64,000 bases of DNA, taken from contig CALHIR010000001.1 in NCBI GenBank assembly GCA_938030705.1, positions 1-64,000 of the forward strand, given 5' to 3'. Shown here piece by piece: positions 51,575-60,900 of the stretch; within the stretch, counting starts at the first letter, position 1; the number at the start of each line of letters is the position of its first letter. Source of the stretch: Candidatus Poseidoniaceae archaeon (lineage in GTDB: Archaea > Thermoplasmatota > Poseidoniia > Poseidoniales > Poseidoniaceae). A program made the translations under genes and the position numbers. The notes beneath the pieces are model-generated. The model was not told where the DNA came from and ran no database searches. It saw only the letters and a list, made by a program, of their open reading frames with translations.

Positions 51575-52303
51575 ATGCAATTAAGTGATGATGGCAATTT
51601 TATGTGGAACGGAACTGAATGGATACCAAATCCGGAAGCGACTCAGGCTACGCCTGTGCACAATGATGTGGAAGCTGATTCAGCCGCTGCGGTTCCGACC
51701 TCGGTTAACCCTGGTGCGGCTACCATGGTGGCGGACCCAATGCAGCCTGTAGCAATGACGCCAATGACACCAATGACGACTGCCCCAAGTGCGATGCCCA
51801 TGGGGACCATACAAGGTTCGACAACGGGAACTCCTGCCATCAACATGGCAGCTGCCTTATCTGTATTCAAATACGGAATCCTCAGCATAGTTGGAATGAT
51901 TCTTTCCTTCATTCTGCTGACAATTGTTTGGGTCTTGGCCTTCGGAGTGGCTTTCGCCGGTTCAGGAGATGACGGAGGTGGAGTGGTTGCTCTTATCATT
52001 ACATTTGGGGCTCTCCTCATCACGGTGATTGGATACGGCCAAATCATCATCTATCCGGTCGGCGTTGCCCTCAAGGACGGTCGCCGTGATTCGGTATCGT
52101 TTGGATATGTAGATTCCTGGAAGGCCTCCATGGCCGGATTCATTGAATCGGTCGGTGTGACCGCTGGAATGGGGCTCGTTGTTGGGATCGGTGCTTTTCT
52201 TGAGAGTGGAGTCTTGATCGGACTTGGAGTTCTTGCATTCGTCCTGTTCCTTGTAGGATACGTGCCTTACATGGTTCGCAAGACAGCAGAAATCATGAAC
52301 TGA
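51575..52303 (+). CDS. Membrane protein with N-terminal Trp-rich cytosolic motif
   Basis: A 242-residue protein. It begins QLSDDGNFMWNGTEWIPNP, a W-N-G-T-x-W motif that resembles the short DUF2510 module of actinobacterial membrane proteins. A Pro/Thr/Met-rich linker of some 65 residues leads to about four membrane helices (FKYGILSIVGMILSFILLTI, VVALIITFGALLITVIGY, FIESVGVTAGMGLVVGIG, LIGLGVLAFVLFLVGYV). An AT-rich stretch AATAATATG about 33 bases upstream could be its TATA box. Base composition is visibly lower in GC than the neighbours. Function unknown. Confidence 0.72.
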   Translation: MQLSDDGNFMWNGTEWIPNPEATQATPVHNDVEADSAAAVPTSVNPGAATMVADPMQPVAMTPMTPMTTAPSAMPMGTIQGSTTGTPAINMAAALSVFKYGILSIVGMILSFILLTIVWVLAFGVAFAGSGDDGGGVVALIITFGALLITVIGYGQIIIYPVGVALKDGRRDSVSFGYVDSWKASMAGFIESVGVTAGMGLVVGIGAFLESGVLIGLGVLAFVLFLVGYVPYMVRKTAEIMN

Positions 52304-52309
52304 TTTCAT

Positions 52310-53707
52310 TCAACTTGCTGGTAGTTCCAATTCAACCGCAAAGAGCGGGTCGGGGTCGGTTGAGTCGTGGTAGGCCACCACCACACCGCCGTCGTTCAGG
52401 ATGGCCAGTGAGGCAAAATCAAACCGAATGTCGTTGCCAGCCCCCGAGGTGGAGTCAAGGTCGCCTTGGCCAATGTAGGTCAGGGTGTCGGGCGACATGT
52501 CTTCGGAATAGCCGCGAACATGGTACACGGTGTCAACATCCGGTCCATCCTTGGATTGGTACCGTACATTGAGGATGAAGAGGTCCAATGCTCCATTGGC
52601 TTGGAATTCCCATTCTTCAATTTCTGAAGCAGTACCGTCAAGCGAGTAGGTGTGGTTGGACCACGTTTGCGCGCCATCGGTTGACATGTAGTGGGTAAAG
52701 CTCGTTCCGCTGTTGACAACGCAGTGCAGAGCGCCGCTGCGGTCAATTTGACAGTATTCCGACGGAAATTGAACTTCAAGTTCGTTCCACGACAGCGTGG
52801 TGTCCATGTAGGCCGCATGGCCATTGTCGTAATAGGAAGGGAAGATCAACCCCCCGCTCGGCAGCGAGAAGGCTCGCATTTCCTTGTGGGGCTTGTTGAC
52901 GTCCCAATAGGCGGGGAGGTCGGCGTTGGTGAAATCAAGATCGAGCTCAATGACCGGCTCACCGCCATCGCGTCCTGGGAATTGGAAGGGGTAGTAATTC
53001 AGGCCGTCAACGCTGATTTGTCCACCGGCGTTCTGGGTCTGGTGCCAGAAATTGGACACCACGATGCTGGCCCATTCACCATCGCCGATGGAGGAACTGA
53101 TGGGGCCGATTACTTCGACTTGCCATGAGCGGTCGTAGAAGGGTTCTGTGATTCGGTTGTAGCACCATTTCCATTCACCTTCAGACGCATCGTATAGGAT
53201 GGCATAGAATTTGTCCAACTTGAGATCGCCTCCGACGTAGGGGAACCACGACATCGAGATGATGTCGCCGTTGGTGGCTTGGACAATGCTCCCCTCACCG
53301 AGGCCTTCCTGTCCGGGATTGGTCGGGACAAAGGTGCGGCATTGCGTGTCTGGAAGCGCTGGGGGGATGTAGGTGTCCCAAAGGTGGCCTCGGTCGGTGG
53401 AAAACACCGGATACTCGCCGCCAATGTTCAGAATCTGACCGTCAATGTCCGTTGCGAGGTAGTGTTCACAGCAGTTACCGCCGTAGGAGGCATCGAACAC
53501 CGCCCAGGTGGTGTTGGTCGTTTCATTGGTTCGGAGGTCCACGGTCACGAACACCCGTTCGTCTTCGTGTGGTTGGGCGTCCACCCGTTCGTAGGACTCC
53601 CAAATGGAGGCGTCCGGCTCGTTGGCCACGGTTCCACTGCCATCACCAAAACATCCCGCAAGGAGCATGGACATGGCCATGGCGAGTACGAGGAACCATC
53701 GGCGCAT
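52310..53707 (-). CDS. Beta-propeller-like lipoprotein
   Basis: A 465-residue exported lipoprotein (lipobox SMLLAGCFGDG). The mature part is beta-rich with Asp-box-like turns (STDRGHLWDTY, STDGAQTWSNHTY) as in sialidase-type propellers, and a Cys pair in GGNCCEHY. No enzymatic residues are recognisable. It may be a binding protein at the surface. It starts within 70 bases of the divergent-looking cluster end at 53774 and converges on the membrane protein gene with six bases between them. Confidence 0.78.
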   Translation of the reverse strand: MRRWFLVLAMAMSMLLAGCFGDGSGTVANEPDASIWESYERVDAQPHEDERVFVTVDLRTNETTNTTWAVFDASYGGNCCEHYLATDIDGQILNIGGEYPVFSTDRGHLWDTYIPPALPDTQCRTFVPTNPGQEGLGEGSIVQATNGDIISMSWFPYVGGDLKLDKFYAILYDASEGEWKWCYNRITEPFYDRSWQVEVIGPISSSIGDGEWASIVVSNFWHQTQNAGGQISVDGLNYYPFQFPGRDGGEPVIELDLDFTNADLPAYWDVNKPHKEMRAFSLPSGGLIFPSYYDNGHAAYMDTTLSWNELEVQFPSEYCQIDRSGALHCVVNSGTSFTHYMSTDGAQTWSNHTYSLDGTASEIEEWEFQANGALDLFILNVRYQSKDGPDVDTVYHVRGYSEDMSPDTLTYIGQGDLDSTSGAGNDIRFDFASLAILNDGGVVVAYHDSTDPDPLFAVELELPAS

Positions 53708-53773
53708 GGGGTTGGCTTGTTGGGGCTTAATTTGAAGCCGTCGCTTTGAGGTCCATGGCCGAAATACACGCGT

Positions 53774-54526
53774 TTAGGGTTGAGACCACTTGGTTCGCAG
53801 GCGTTTCAATCCCGTCAAGGTTCGTGTCCCCATCCAGGTCAGGTCTTCCCCGTCGATGTGGTGCACCCGAGGCGGCGTCGCCGTCAACTGTTGGAGGACC
53901 TTGAACAACGATTCACCTTCTTCAACCGTGAAATCGTGCGGCTCGCTGGAGAGGAAGAGGTCGGTGACGTCGTGTTCAACGAGAATGGCTGCGTTCACCA
54001 CTGGATATCCGGTGCCTTCTGGCTCTATCTTTGGGACACTGAAGCCCGTGCATGTGAGCATGTTCCCGGCGTAGGTGTTCCCGTTGGCCGCCATCAACGG
54101 TTCGTGCCAAATCAAGGGAAGGCCAATTCGTTGTGAGGTTGGTAGGGGGTCGTTGAGGAGCGATTCAATCTGCTTCGCCCACGTCTCGGCTTGCTCCGTC
54201 CGGTTGACCGCCCGCCCGAGTTCACGCAGCATGGCGGGCACATCGTGGGGGTGTTGGACGTGGCACACAAAGGTTGGAAAGCCCTTTTCCTGACACCAAT
54301 CGTACACCGCCTTCGGGTTTTCGTCTCGGTCCATCACGACCAAATCCGGTCGGGCAGCCTCAATTTTTGACAGCGTTGGCGTCTTGGTACCGCCGACCAC
54401 GGGCACATCGGCCACGCTTTCGGCTGGATGAATACACCACGGCGTACGGCCGACGATGGACGTCGCGTCCAATCCAAAGTCAAAAAGCGTGAGTGTCAGG
54501 CTGGGCACCAGCGAAACGATACGCAC
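53774..54526 (-). CDS. Cytosolic helical-backbone metal-receptor (BtuF-like) protein
   Basis: A 250-residue protein of the class III substrate-binding fold used by cobalamin and siderophore transporters: RIVSLVPSLTLTLFDFGLD, VVGGTKTPTLSKIEAARPDLVV and HPHDVPAMLRELG. It has no signal peptide and no lipobox, so it should stay in the cytosol, unlike transporter subunits. Similar soluble forms are often annotated as cobalamin-binding proteins, but ligand specificity cannot be seen here. The start is GTG 54526, nine bases after the ileS stop, so it is likely translated together with ileS. No ABC transporter genes are nearby. Confidence 0.83.
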   Translation of the reverse strand: MRIVSLVPSLTLTLFDFGLDATSIVGRTPWCIHPAESVADVPVVGGTKTPTLSKIEAARPDLVVMDRDENPKAVYDWCQEKGFPTFVCHVQHPHDVPAMLRELGRAVNRTEQAETWAKQIESLLNDPLPTSQRIGLPLIWHEPLMAANGNTYAGNMLTCTGFSVPKIEPEGTGYPVVNAAILVEHDVTDLFLSSEPHDFTVEEGESLFKVLQQLTATPPRVHHIDGEDLTWMGTRTLTGLKRLRTKWSQP

Positions 54527-54535
54527 GATAAGGCC

Positions 54536-57500
54536 TCACTTGACCGTGAAATGAACCGAGGTTCCGTCAACCTCAAAGTGCTCTGCATCGCTGGGCGGCG
54601 TTGAGCCTTCGGGGTGGAAGATACACGCCGCTGCTCGGGTTTCAGTGGCGACCCATGCTTCGTCATCGGCGTGCATTTCCGGTGCGTTGTTGAGCCAGAC
54701 CTCCAAGTCAATGCTCGCTTCAATCTCGAGGTTCAGGTTCTTTCGCTTGGCTTGGACTCGGCGCACGATGTCTCGGGCCATGCCTTTGGAAAGCAGGGCG
54801 GGCGTATCGTTCATGTCCAAGACCAAACTAACGTGGAGTTGCTCTCCCTGACTCTCCAATTCAACGGTTTGTGCGGCGAAGCCCTCACGTTCAACACGTT
54901 TCACTTCCACATCCCCGCTCTCGACCACAACGCCGAGCACTTCAGCCCCGCCGTCGTTGATGGAGGCCAGCAAAGCCACCGGGTCCTCTGCCTGACGGAT
55001 GGCGTTCGCGACGTTGTTGACTTCAGCTCTGGCTTTGGGGGCCAGTGCCCGGAAATTCGGAGCCAACTCAATTTGTTGGAAGCGGTCCAGGTCGTCCTCA
55101 ACGAGGATGGATTCAACGTTCAACTCCTCGGCGAGAAGTTCGTGGAAGGCGGAGAGGTCAGGGCCTGCGACGACCCACCCCTGAGCGCACGGCAGGCGTT
55201 GCCTCCGACCGCCGTCAATGCGGATGCGGCGTCCGGCCTCAGCCAGTTCTCTGACCAGGGTCATGGTGTCTTCGAGGGCAAGGTCTTGCGGCGGAAGAAC
55301 CGCCGTGGCCTTGGCCGCATTTTCGTCCCATGCATCGGCGGTTGCTCCATCGAGGCTTCCCGGGACACCAAGGGGCCAGTTGGCGGTGTGGACGGAGACG
55401 CCCGTGAGGTTTCGGTGGATGTGATCCACCATGAACGGGGACACGGGGGCGACCAGTTTGCACACCGTTTCGAGCACTTCATGGAGCGTATGCTGGCACG
55501 ACAATTTGTCGTGGCTGTCGGCTTCATCCCAGAGCCGTCGTCGGCTTCGACGAACGTACCAGTTCGATACATCGTTGACCATGAATTCCTCCAAGTCGCG
55601 ACAGGCCTTGTGGAATTGCCAGTTGGTGAAGTTGTCGTGGTAGGCCTTGGCGACGGTGTGGAGCCTTGACAAAATCCATCGGTCGAGGGCACTGCGTTGA
55701 GCAACAGGAACGTTCTGTGCTTCAGGGTCAAAGCCATCCAAGGCTGCATAATCGGCATGGAATTTGTACACGTTCCACGTGGTCAAGAACATCTTGGCGT
55801 AAGTTTCTCGCACCCCGTTGGGGTCGAACTTCATCGGGTTCCAGGGTGCACCTGCGGTGACCATGTACCATCGGGTGGCGTCGGCCCCCTCTCGATTGAA
55901 ATGGTCCCACGGGTCGACGATGTTGCCCCGGGATTTGGACATCTTCTTGCCTTCAGCATCCAAAATCAAGCCCAACGAGAGGCATCGCTTGTACGCCATG
56001 TTGTCAAACACCGTCGCGGAAACAGCCAGCAGCGTGTAGAACCAACCTCGTGTCTGGTCAACGCCCTCGCAGATGTAGTCGACCGGGAAGGAGGCGTTGA
56101 AGGTGGATTCGTTGTTGAACGGGTGGTGCCATTGTGCAAACGGGGCGCATCCGGAGTCAAACCAGCAGTCCATGACAAACGGTTCACGCTTCATGGGCGC
56201 TCCTGTCTCCGAAACGAGGGTATAGCCGTCGACGACGGGTCGGTGCAAGTCGACATCGTCGGGACACTCGGGGTTTTCAAAACCAGCAGCCACGGCTTTG
56301 GCCACTTCGTCTTGGAGTTCTTGAATGGAGCCCACGCACTTCATCTCGCCGCTCTCGCTTCGCCAAACGGGCAGCGGCGTTCCCCAATAGCGTTCTCTGG
56401 AGATGGCCCAGTCCTTGACGTTGCGAAGCCACTCACCGAAGCGGCCTTCTCCAACCCAATCCGGAGCCCATTCGACTTGGTCGTTAAACTTCAGGAGATT
56501 TTCCTTGACCGCCGTCATGCGAACGAACCATGAATCCATGGCGTAGTAGAGGAGCGGATGGTCGGTTCGCCAACAGTGTGGGTAATCGTGGAGGTAATCC
56601 TTCTCACGGTAAAGAAGTCCACTTTCTGGGCCTTTCCCGTTGCTGCCTTTGGGCGCTGAGAGCAAGGCGATGATGGTCTCGTCGCACGCTTTGACATATT
56701 TTCCATCCAGTTCGGGGTGGGTGCCGTCCACAAAGGAACCGTCCATGCCAACGGTGTGGTGGGCCGGAAGACCGGCTTCCATGCCCAGGTTGTAATCGTC
56801 TTCACCGTACATGACGGCCGTGTGAACCACGCCCGTACCGTCCGTGGTGGTGACCCAGTCAGCAGCGAGCACCGTCCATGCGGTGGTTGAATCGCCTCGT
56901 GGAACCGCCTCGGGGAAGAGGGGTTCGTAGGATCTTCCGACGAGGTCGGAACCGGGGAACTCATCGATGATGTCAACGTGATGGCGAAGCACTTCTTTCA
57001 TCAGGTCTTTGGCCAGAATCACCACTTCGCCCACCTCGGCGCCACCTGCACCTGTCCATGCATCGCCTGCTGCTTCTTTGATGCGGCATCGGGCATAGGT
57101 GACGTCGGGTCCAACCGCGAGGCCCACGTTTCCGGGCAAGGTCCAGGGCGTTGTGGTCCATGCCAAAATAGAGGCATCGTCATCGGTCAGCTTGAACTTG
57201 ACGTAAACGGAGGGTTCCTCGACCTCCTTGTAACCCAGGGCTACTTCGTGGCTGGAATAAGAGGTGCCTGTTTGGGGGCAGTAAGGAAGGACTTTGTGGC
57301 CTCGATAGAGCAGGCCCTTGTCGAACATTTGCTTCAAAGCCCACCAAGCGGATTCAACATAGTCGTTGTGGAGGGTGACGTAGGGGTTGTCGAGGTCGAC
57401 CCAATACGCCATGCGCTCAGTCATTTCTCGCCACGCTGCCTCGTAGGTCCAAACGGATTCTCGACAGGCTTGGTTGAATTCCGCCATGCCGAAGGCTTCA

Positions 57501-57826
57501 ATCGCTTCGTTGCTCATCAAGTCAAGTCGCTTTTGGACCTCAATTTCGACGGGAAGACCGTGGGTGTCCCAGCCGCCCTTTCGCTCAACGAGAAAACCCT
57601 CCATGGTCTTCCAACGACATACGAGATCCTTGAAGGTTCGAGCGACCACGTGGTGAATACCCGGTTTGCCGTTGGCGGTTGGTGGGCCTTCAAGGAAGAT
57701 GAACGGGGCGTTGCTGCGTCGCCCGTCGATGGAGGATTGGAACGTTTTCTCCGTGGCCCATCGCTCCAAGAGATCTGTTTCCAAATTCACGGCATTCAGT
57801 TCACCTGCCGATGAAGGTTGAGCCAT
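54536..57826 (-). CDS. ileS: Isoleucyl-tRNA synthetase
   Basis: A 1096-residue class I synthetase. The HIGH motif is in FIFLEGPPTANGKPGIHHV, and the CP1 editing domain includes LAWTTTPWTLPGNVGLAVG and TGVVHTAVMYGEDDY. The KMSKS loop is KKMSKSRGNIVDPWDHF, and the tRNA-binding C-terminal part is complete. Length matches archaeal and eukaryotic-type IleRS. Its start is divergent from the giant surface protein at 57998, with 171 bases between them. It is followed by the metal-receptor-like gene. Confidence 0.97.
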   Translation of the reverse strand: MAQPSSAGELNAVNLETDLLERWATEKTFQSSIDGRRSNAPFIFLEGPPTANGKPGIHHVVARTFKDLVCRWKTMEGFLVERKGGWDTHGLPVEIEVQKRLDLMSNEAIEAFGMAEFNQACRESVWTYEAAWREMTERMAYWVDLDNPYVTLHNDYVESAWWALKQMFDKGLLYRGHKVLPYCPQTGTSYSSHEVALGYKEVEEPSVYVKFKLTDDDASILAWTTTPWTLPGNVGLAVGPDVTYARCRIKEAAGDAWTGAGGAEVGEVVILAKDLMKEVLRHHVDIIDEFPGSDLVGRSYEPLFPEAVPRGDSTTAWTVLAADWVTTTDGTGVVHTAVMYGEDDYNLGMEAGLPAHHTVGMDGSFVDGTHPELDGKYVKACDETIIALLSAPKGSNGKGPESGLLYREKDYLHDYPHCWRTDHPLLYYAMDSWFVRMTAVKENLLKFNDQVEWAPDWVGEGRFGEWLRNVKDWAISRERYWGTPLPVWRSESGEMKCVGSIQELQDEVAKAVAAGFENPECPDDVDLHRPVVDGYTLVSETGAPMKREPFVMDCWFDSGCAPFAQWHHPFNNESTFNASFPVDYICEGVDQTRGWFYTLLAVSATVFDNMAYKRCLSLGLILDAEGKKMSKSRGNIVDPWDHFNREGADATRWYMVTAGAPWNPMKFDPNGVRETYAKMFLTTWNVYKFHADYAALDGFDPEAQNVPVAQRSALDRWILSRLHTVAKAYHDNFTNWQFHKACRDLEEFMVNDVSNWYVRRSRRRLWDEADSHDKLSCQHTLHEVLETVCKLVAPVSPFMVDHIHRNLTGVSVHTANWPLGVPGSLDGATADAWDENAAKATAVLPPQDLALEDTMTLVRELAEAGRRIRIDGGRRQRLPCAQGWVVAGPDLSAFHELLAEELNVESILVEDDLDRFQQIELAPNFRALAPKARAEVNNVANAIRQAEDPVALLASINDGGAEVLGVVVESGDVEVKRVEREGFAAQTVELESQGEQLHVSLVLDMNDTPALLSKGMARDIVRRVQAKRKNLNLEIEASIDLEVWLNNAPEMHADDEAWVATETRAAACIFHPEGSTPPSDAEHFEVDGTSVHFTVK

Positions 57827-57997
57827 GTTTCAACCCACCGAGGGTTCGGTTTTGAACACTCCTCCACTTTTTGTTCATTTTCATCGTCTCAGGCCGTAAT
57901 TCACGGTCCTGAAAACGAGGGGGTACAACGGTTGGAAACAAAATGAGGCAAACCCAAGAGGGGTATGCTTCAAGTCCTTGAATGAGCACCAGGGTCC

Positions 57998-60900
57998 ATG
58001 GCGGGTAGGCGTGCCCACGCACAGGCTCTTGGATTGGTCGTGCTCTTTGTCATGAGCAGTTGGCTGAGTTTGGTCGCTCCAGCGGGCTCCTATGCACCGG
58101 TTCTTGCCGAAGAACACGAGGTCATGGAAGCCGGTCAAGGGGACGAAATGAACCTCACGCTGACCAGCACACCCAACACGATGTTCAAACTTGATTTGCC
58201 CAACGGTGAGCCGCTGGTTAACGCTGAATTGAACTTCACCCCACGCATCCTACCAACCCAGTCCGGTTTTGCATGGGATAGCCAGAGCGATTGGGAACAC
58301 CCTGATGCCATTTCCAACGGTTCAAGCGTGTCCAACAACGTCCTCACCGGCTCCACGCCGGGTCTCCTTTGGGATTTTAACACCAACAACCAAGGTTGGA
58401 CGTTCTCCAATTCCTACACGGCACGGGTCACCTCGCCTTCCTGCGGATTCAATGGTTCATCGGGGGGGTCGCTTCGAACCTATGCCGGTTCAACCTACGG
58501 GACCTCGCCCGTGGTCAATCTGGCAGGCGGCGCAAACATCCCGTTCCATGCTTGGGTCCACGAAGGTCGCTCTGGCTGCGGTGAGACACCGGACAGCAAT
58601 GAAAACCTCCAATTCCAATACAAGTCGGCAACAGGCAGTTGGACTGTGTTTCGTACCTTCAGCGGTGGAGGCTCACAGACCTCGAACTTTCAGTTCATGA
58701 CCACCCTGCCGGCCGCTGCCATCCACGCCAACTCGCAATTCCGCATCCACCAAACCAGCGGCAGCAGCACCTGCTGTGATTATTGGTTTGTTGACGATAT
58801 CCGCATCGCCACCCCACCGGAATCAAACTGGACCAGCCCTACCCTTGGCCACAAAGCCGGCACCACCCAACTCCTTGCGGCCGATACCTATGCGCCGCTG
58901 TACATCGAAGCGGATATTCCGGACGGCTCCTACCTCAACTGGTCCATCCTCAACACCGCCGGTGAGGTCATTCCCGGTATGCTGGGCTCCAACGAATTCG
59001 TCGTTCCTCTCAACCTTCTTGACCACACCCTGGTGGATCAGTTCCGTCTTCATCTTGAATTCAAAGGCGGAAGCGGAGGCCTTCCCGAAGTGTACTCCAT
59101 CGTCGGCGATGGGGCCTATCGTGAGTCCTTTGTCAGCGATCCAAGCCTGCGCGGATGGACGATGACCAACGCCACCTACATCACCGGCATCGGCGTCCTC
59201 GGTTCTGACGCGAGTTCGACCCTGACCTCGCCTTGGTTGTTGGCCAATGCACCGGTTTACGACGCTATGCTCGGAGGCACGGTATCAAGCGGCCAGGTGC
59301 AAGTGCGCTACCATCCCGACGACGCTTGGATGAACGTCACCCTCCCCTACACGCCTCTGGTTGACCAGAACACCGTGGGCATGCAAACTCGTGTTGTCTC
59401 TGTGCTTCCGGCCGATGGCAACATGAACAATTTCATCGCTTGGAACGTTGAAGAACTCGCCATGGACATGTTCGGAGGGCAGCACCCTGCTCGACCAACC
59501 CTCGATTTCAACGTCGATGAGCGATACGAGTGGGGCGGTGAAGACGCTCGTGTTGGCACATGGGGCTGGCAAGACCGTTTTGCCAACGCTGAAGAGCGAA
59601 TTGAACTCTCGTTGACTTCGGGCGCCCCAAGCGATGCCAAGGTCTGGGTTCCCTCTCAGGACTTGACCTCCTTTGGCTTCAGTTATGTTGCCGAAGCGGG
59701 AACCACGCTCGAAATCGCCCTCTTCGTGCAGAACACACTGGTCGCCAACCGGAGCACCAACGCCTCCACCAGCGGCTTGTTCCATCTCAACGGCAGTGAG
59801 CTGGCCGCCTTTACACACGCACTGGCCAACACCGGAAATTCGGTGGACATTTTGGGCACGGCGTTCACCGAGGCCCGCATTGAAGTCTCCGGAAATGGCG
59901 TCACCGTGCTCGCCGGTCTTCGGGCCACCTACCACGCTACGCACAACCTCGTCGCCGATGCCTCCTCCTCCTTCGTGATGGGCGTCAACGAGGCACGTAC
60001 CGCCGTTCAGAACATCAACGGTGTACAGGCCATTCCACTTCCGTTCATGGCGGACCAGCGTGGTGGCCTGACGGTTGAAGTGGTCAGTTTGCAAACGTCG
60101 AGCACCGTCCTGCTTCAGGAAGGTGCTATGGTCGATGCTGAATCGGTGCTCACGCCATCCAAGGAATGGCAAACTATCTCGGCCGAATACCAGGTCATCG
60201 GCGGGACCATCACCCATCACCGATTGGATGTTTACAGCAAATCTCACCAAGCCACCTTCCTCTTCCCTGCCGTGGGCGGCGGTCCGGCCGGATTGGGCGA
60301 CGCCGACATGGTTGAACTCCACCCAACCGAGGCCATCGACATCACCGAAGACGGCATGAACGTCGTGACCAACATCACGTTCAGACTTCGTCCAACATGG
60401 GACGATGAGGCTCAACTGACCGCCACCTCCCGCCTCGTCATGCAGAGCGGCGTCATCTCAATTCCCTTCGCCCACACCTGGGGCGGTGGTTCAACACAAG
60501 GCTATGAGAACGATTTGGAACTCAAATCCGTGGTCTTCGCAGAAGACGATGTGGAGATGAGTCCATCTCGGCAGTACTTGCGTGGTGGTGAATCGATGAA
60601 CATTTCCATTGCCGTTGGATACGAGGGCATCTCACAGCACCGCGGTTTCGTTGACGGCGATGCTGAACTGACCCTCTATCGAGACGGCGTGGCCGTTCGC
60701 AACACCACAGCGGTGGACGGGGCCTATTGGAATTTCACCGAGCAAATCCCGTTCACCTACGGTGATGTGGAATGGGAGGTTTCCCTTGTCTCTTTGAACG
60801 GATCATCGGTGATTGAACCTGGTTCAATCAGCCGTGTGTTCACGGTGGATTCGGTGAAGCCCAGGGTCACGGAGACCTCCATGTATCGCTACGACCACCG

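Noticed and set aside
57827-57997. Possible tRNA or small RNA in the longest gap
   Set aside because: No cloverleaf or conserved tRNA boxes could be drawn; it is probably just the divergent promoter region.
59285-60415. A 376-residue minus-strand open frame
   Set aside because: It is antisense to the giant surface protein, which has a signal peptide, anchor and beta-domain pattern.
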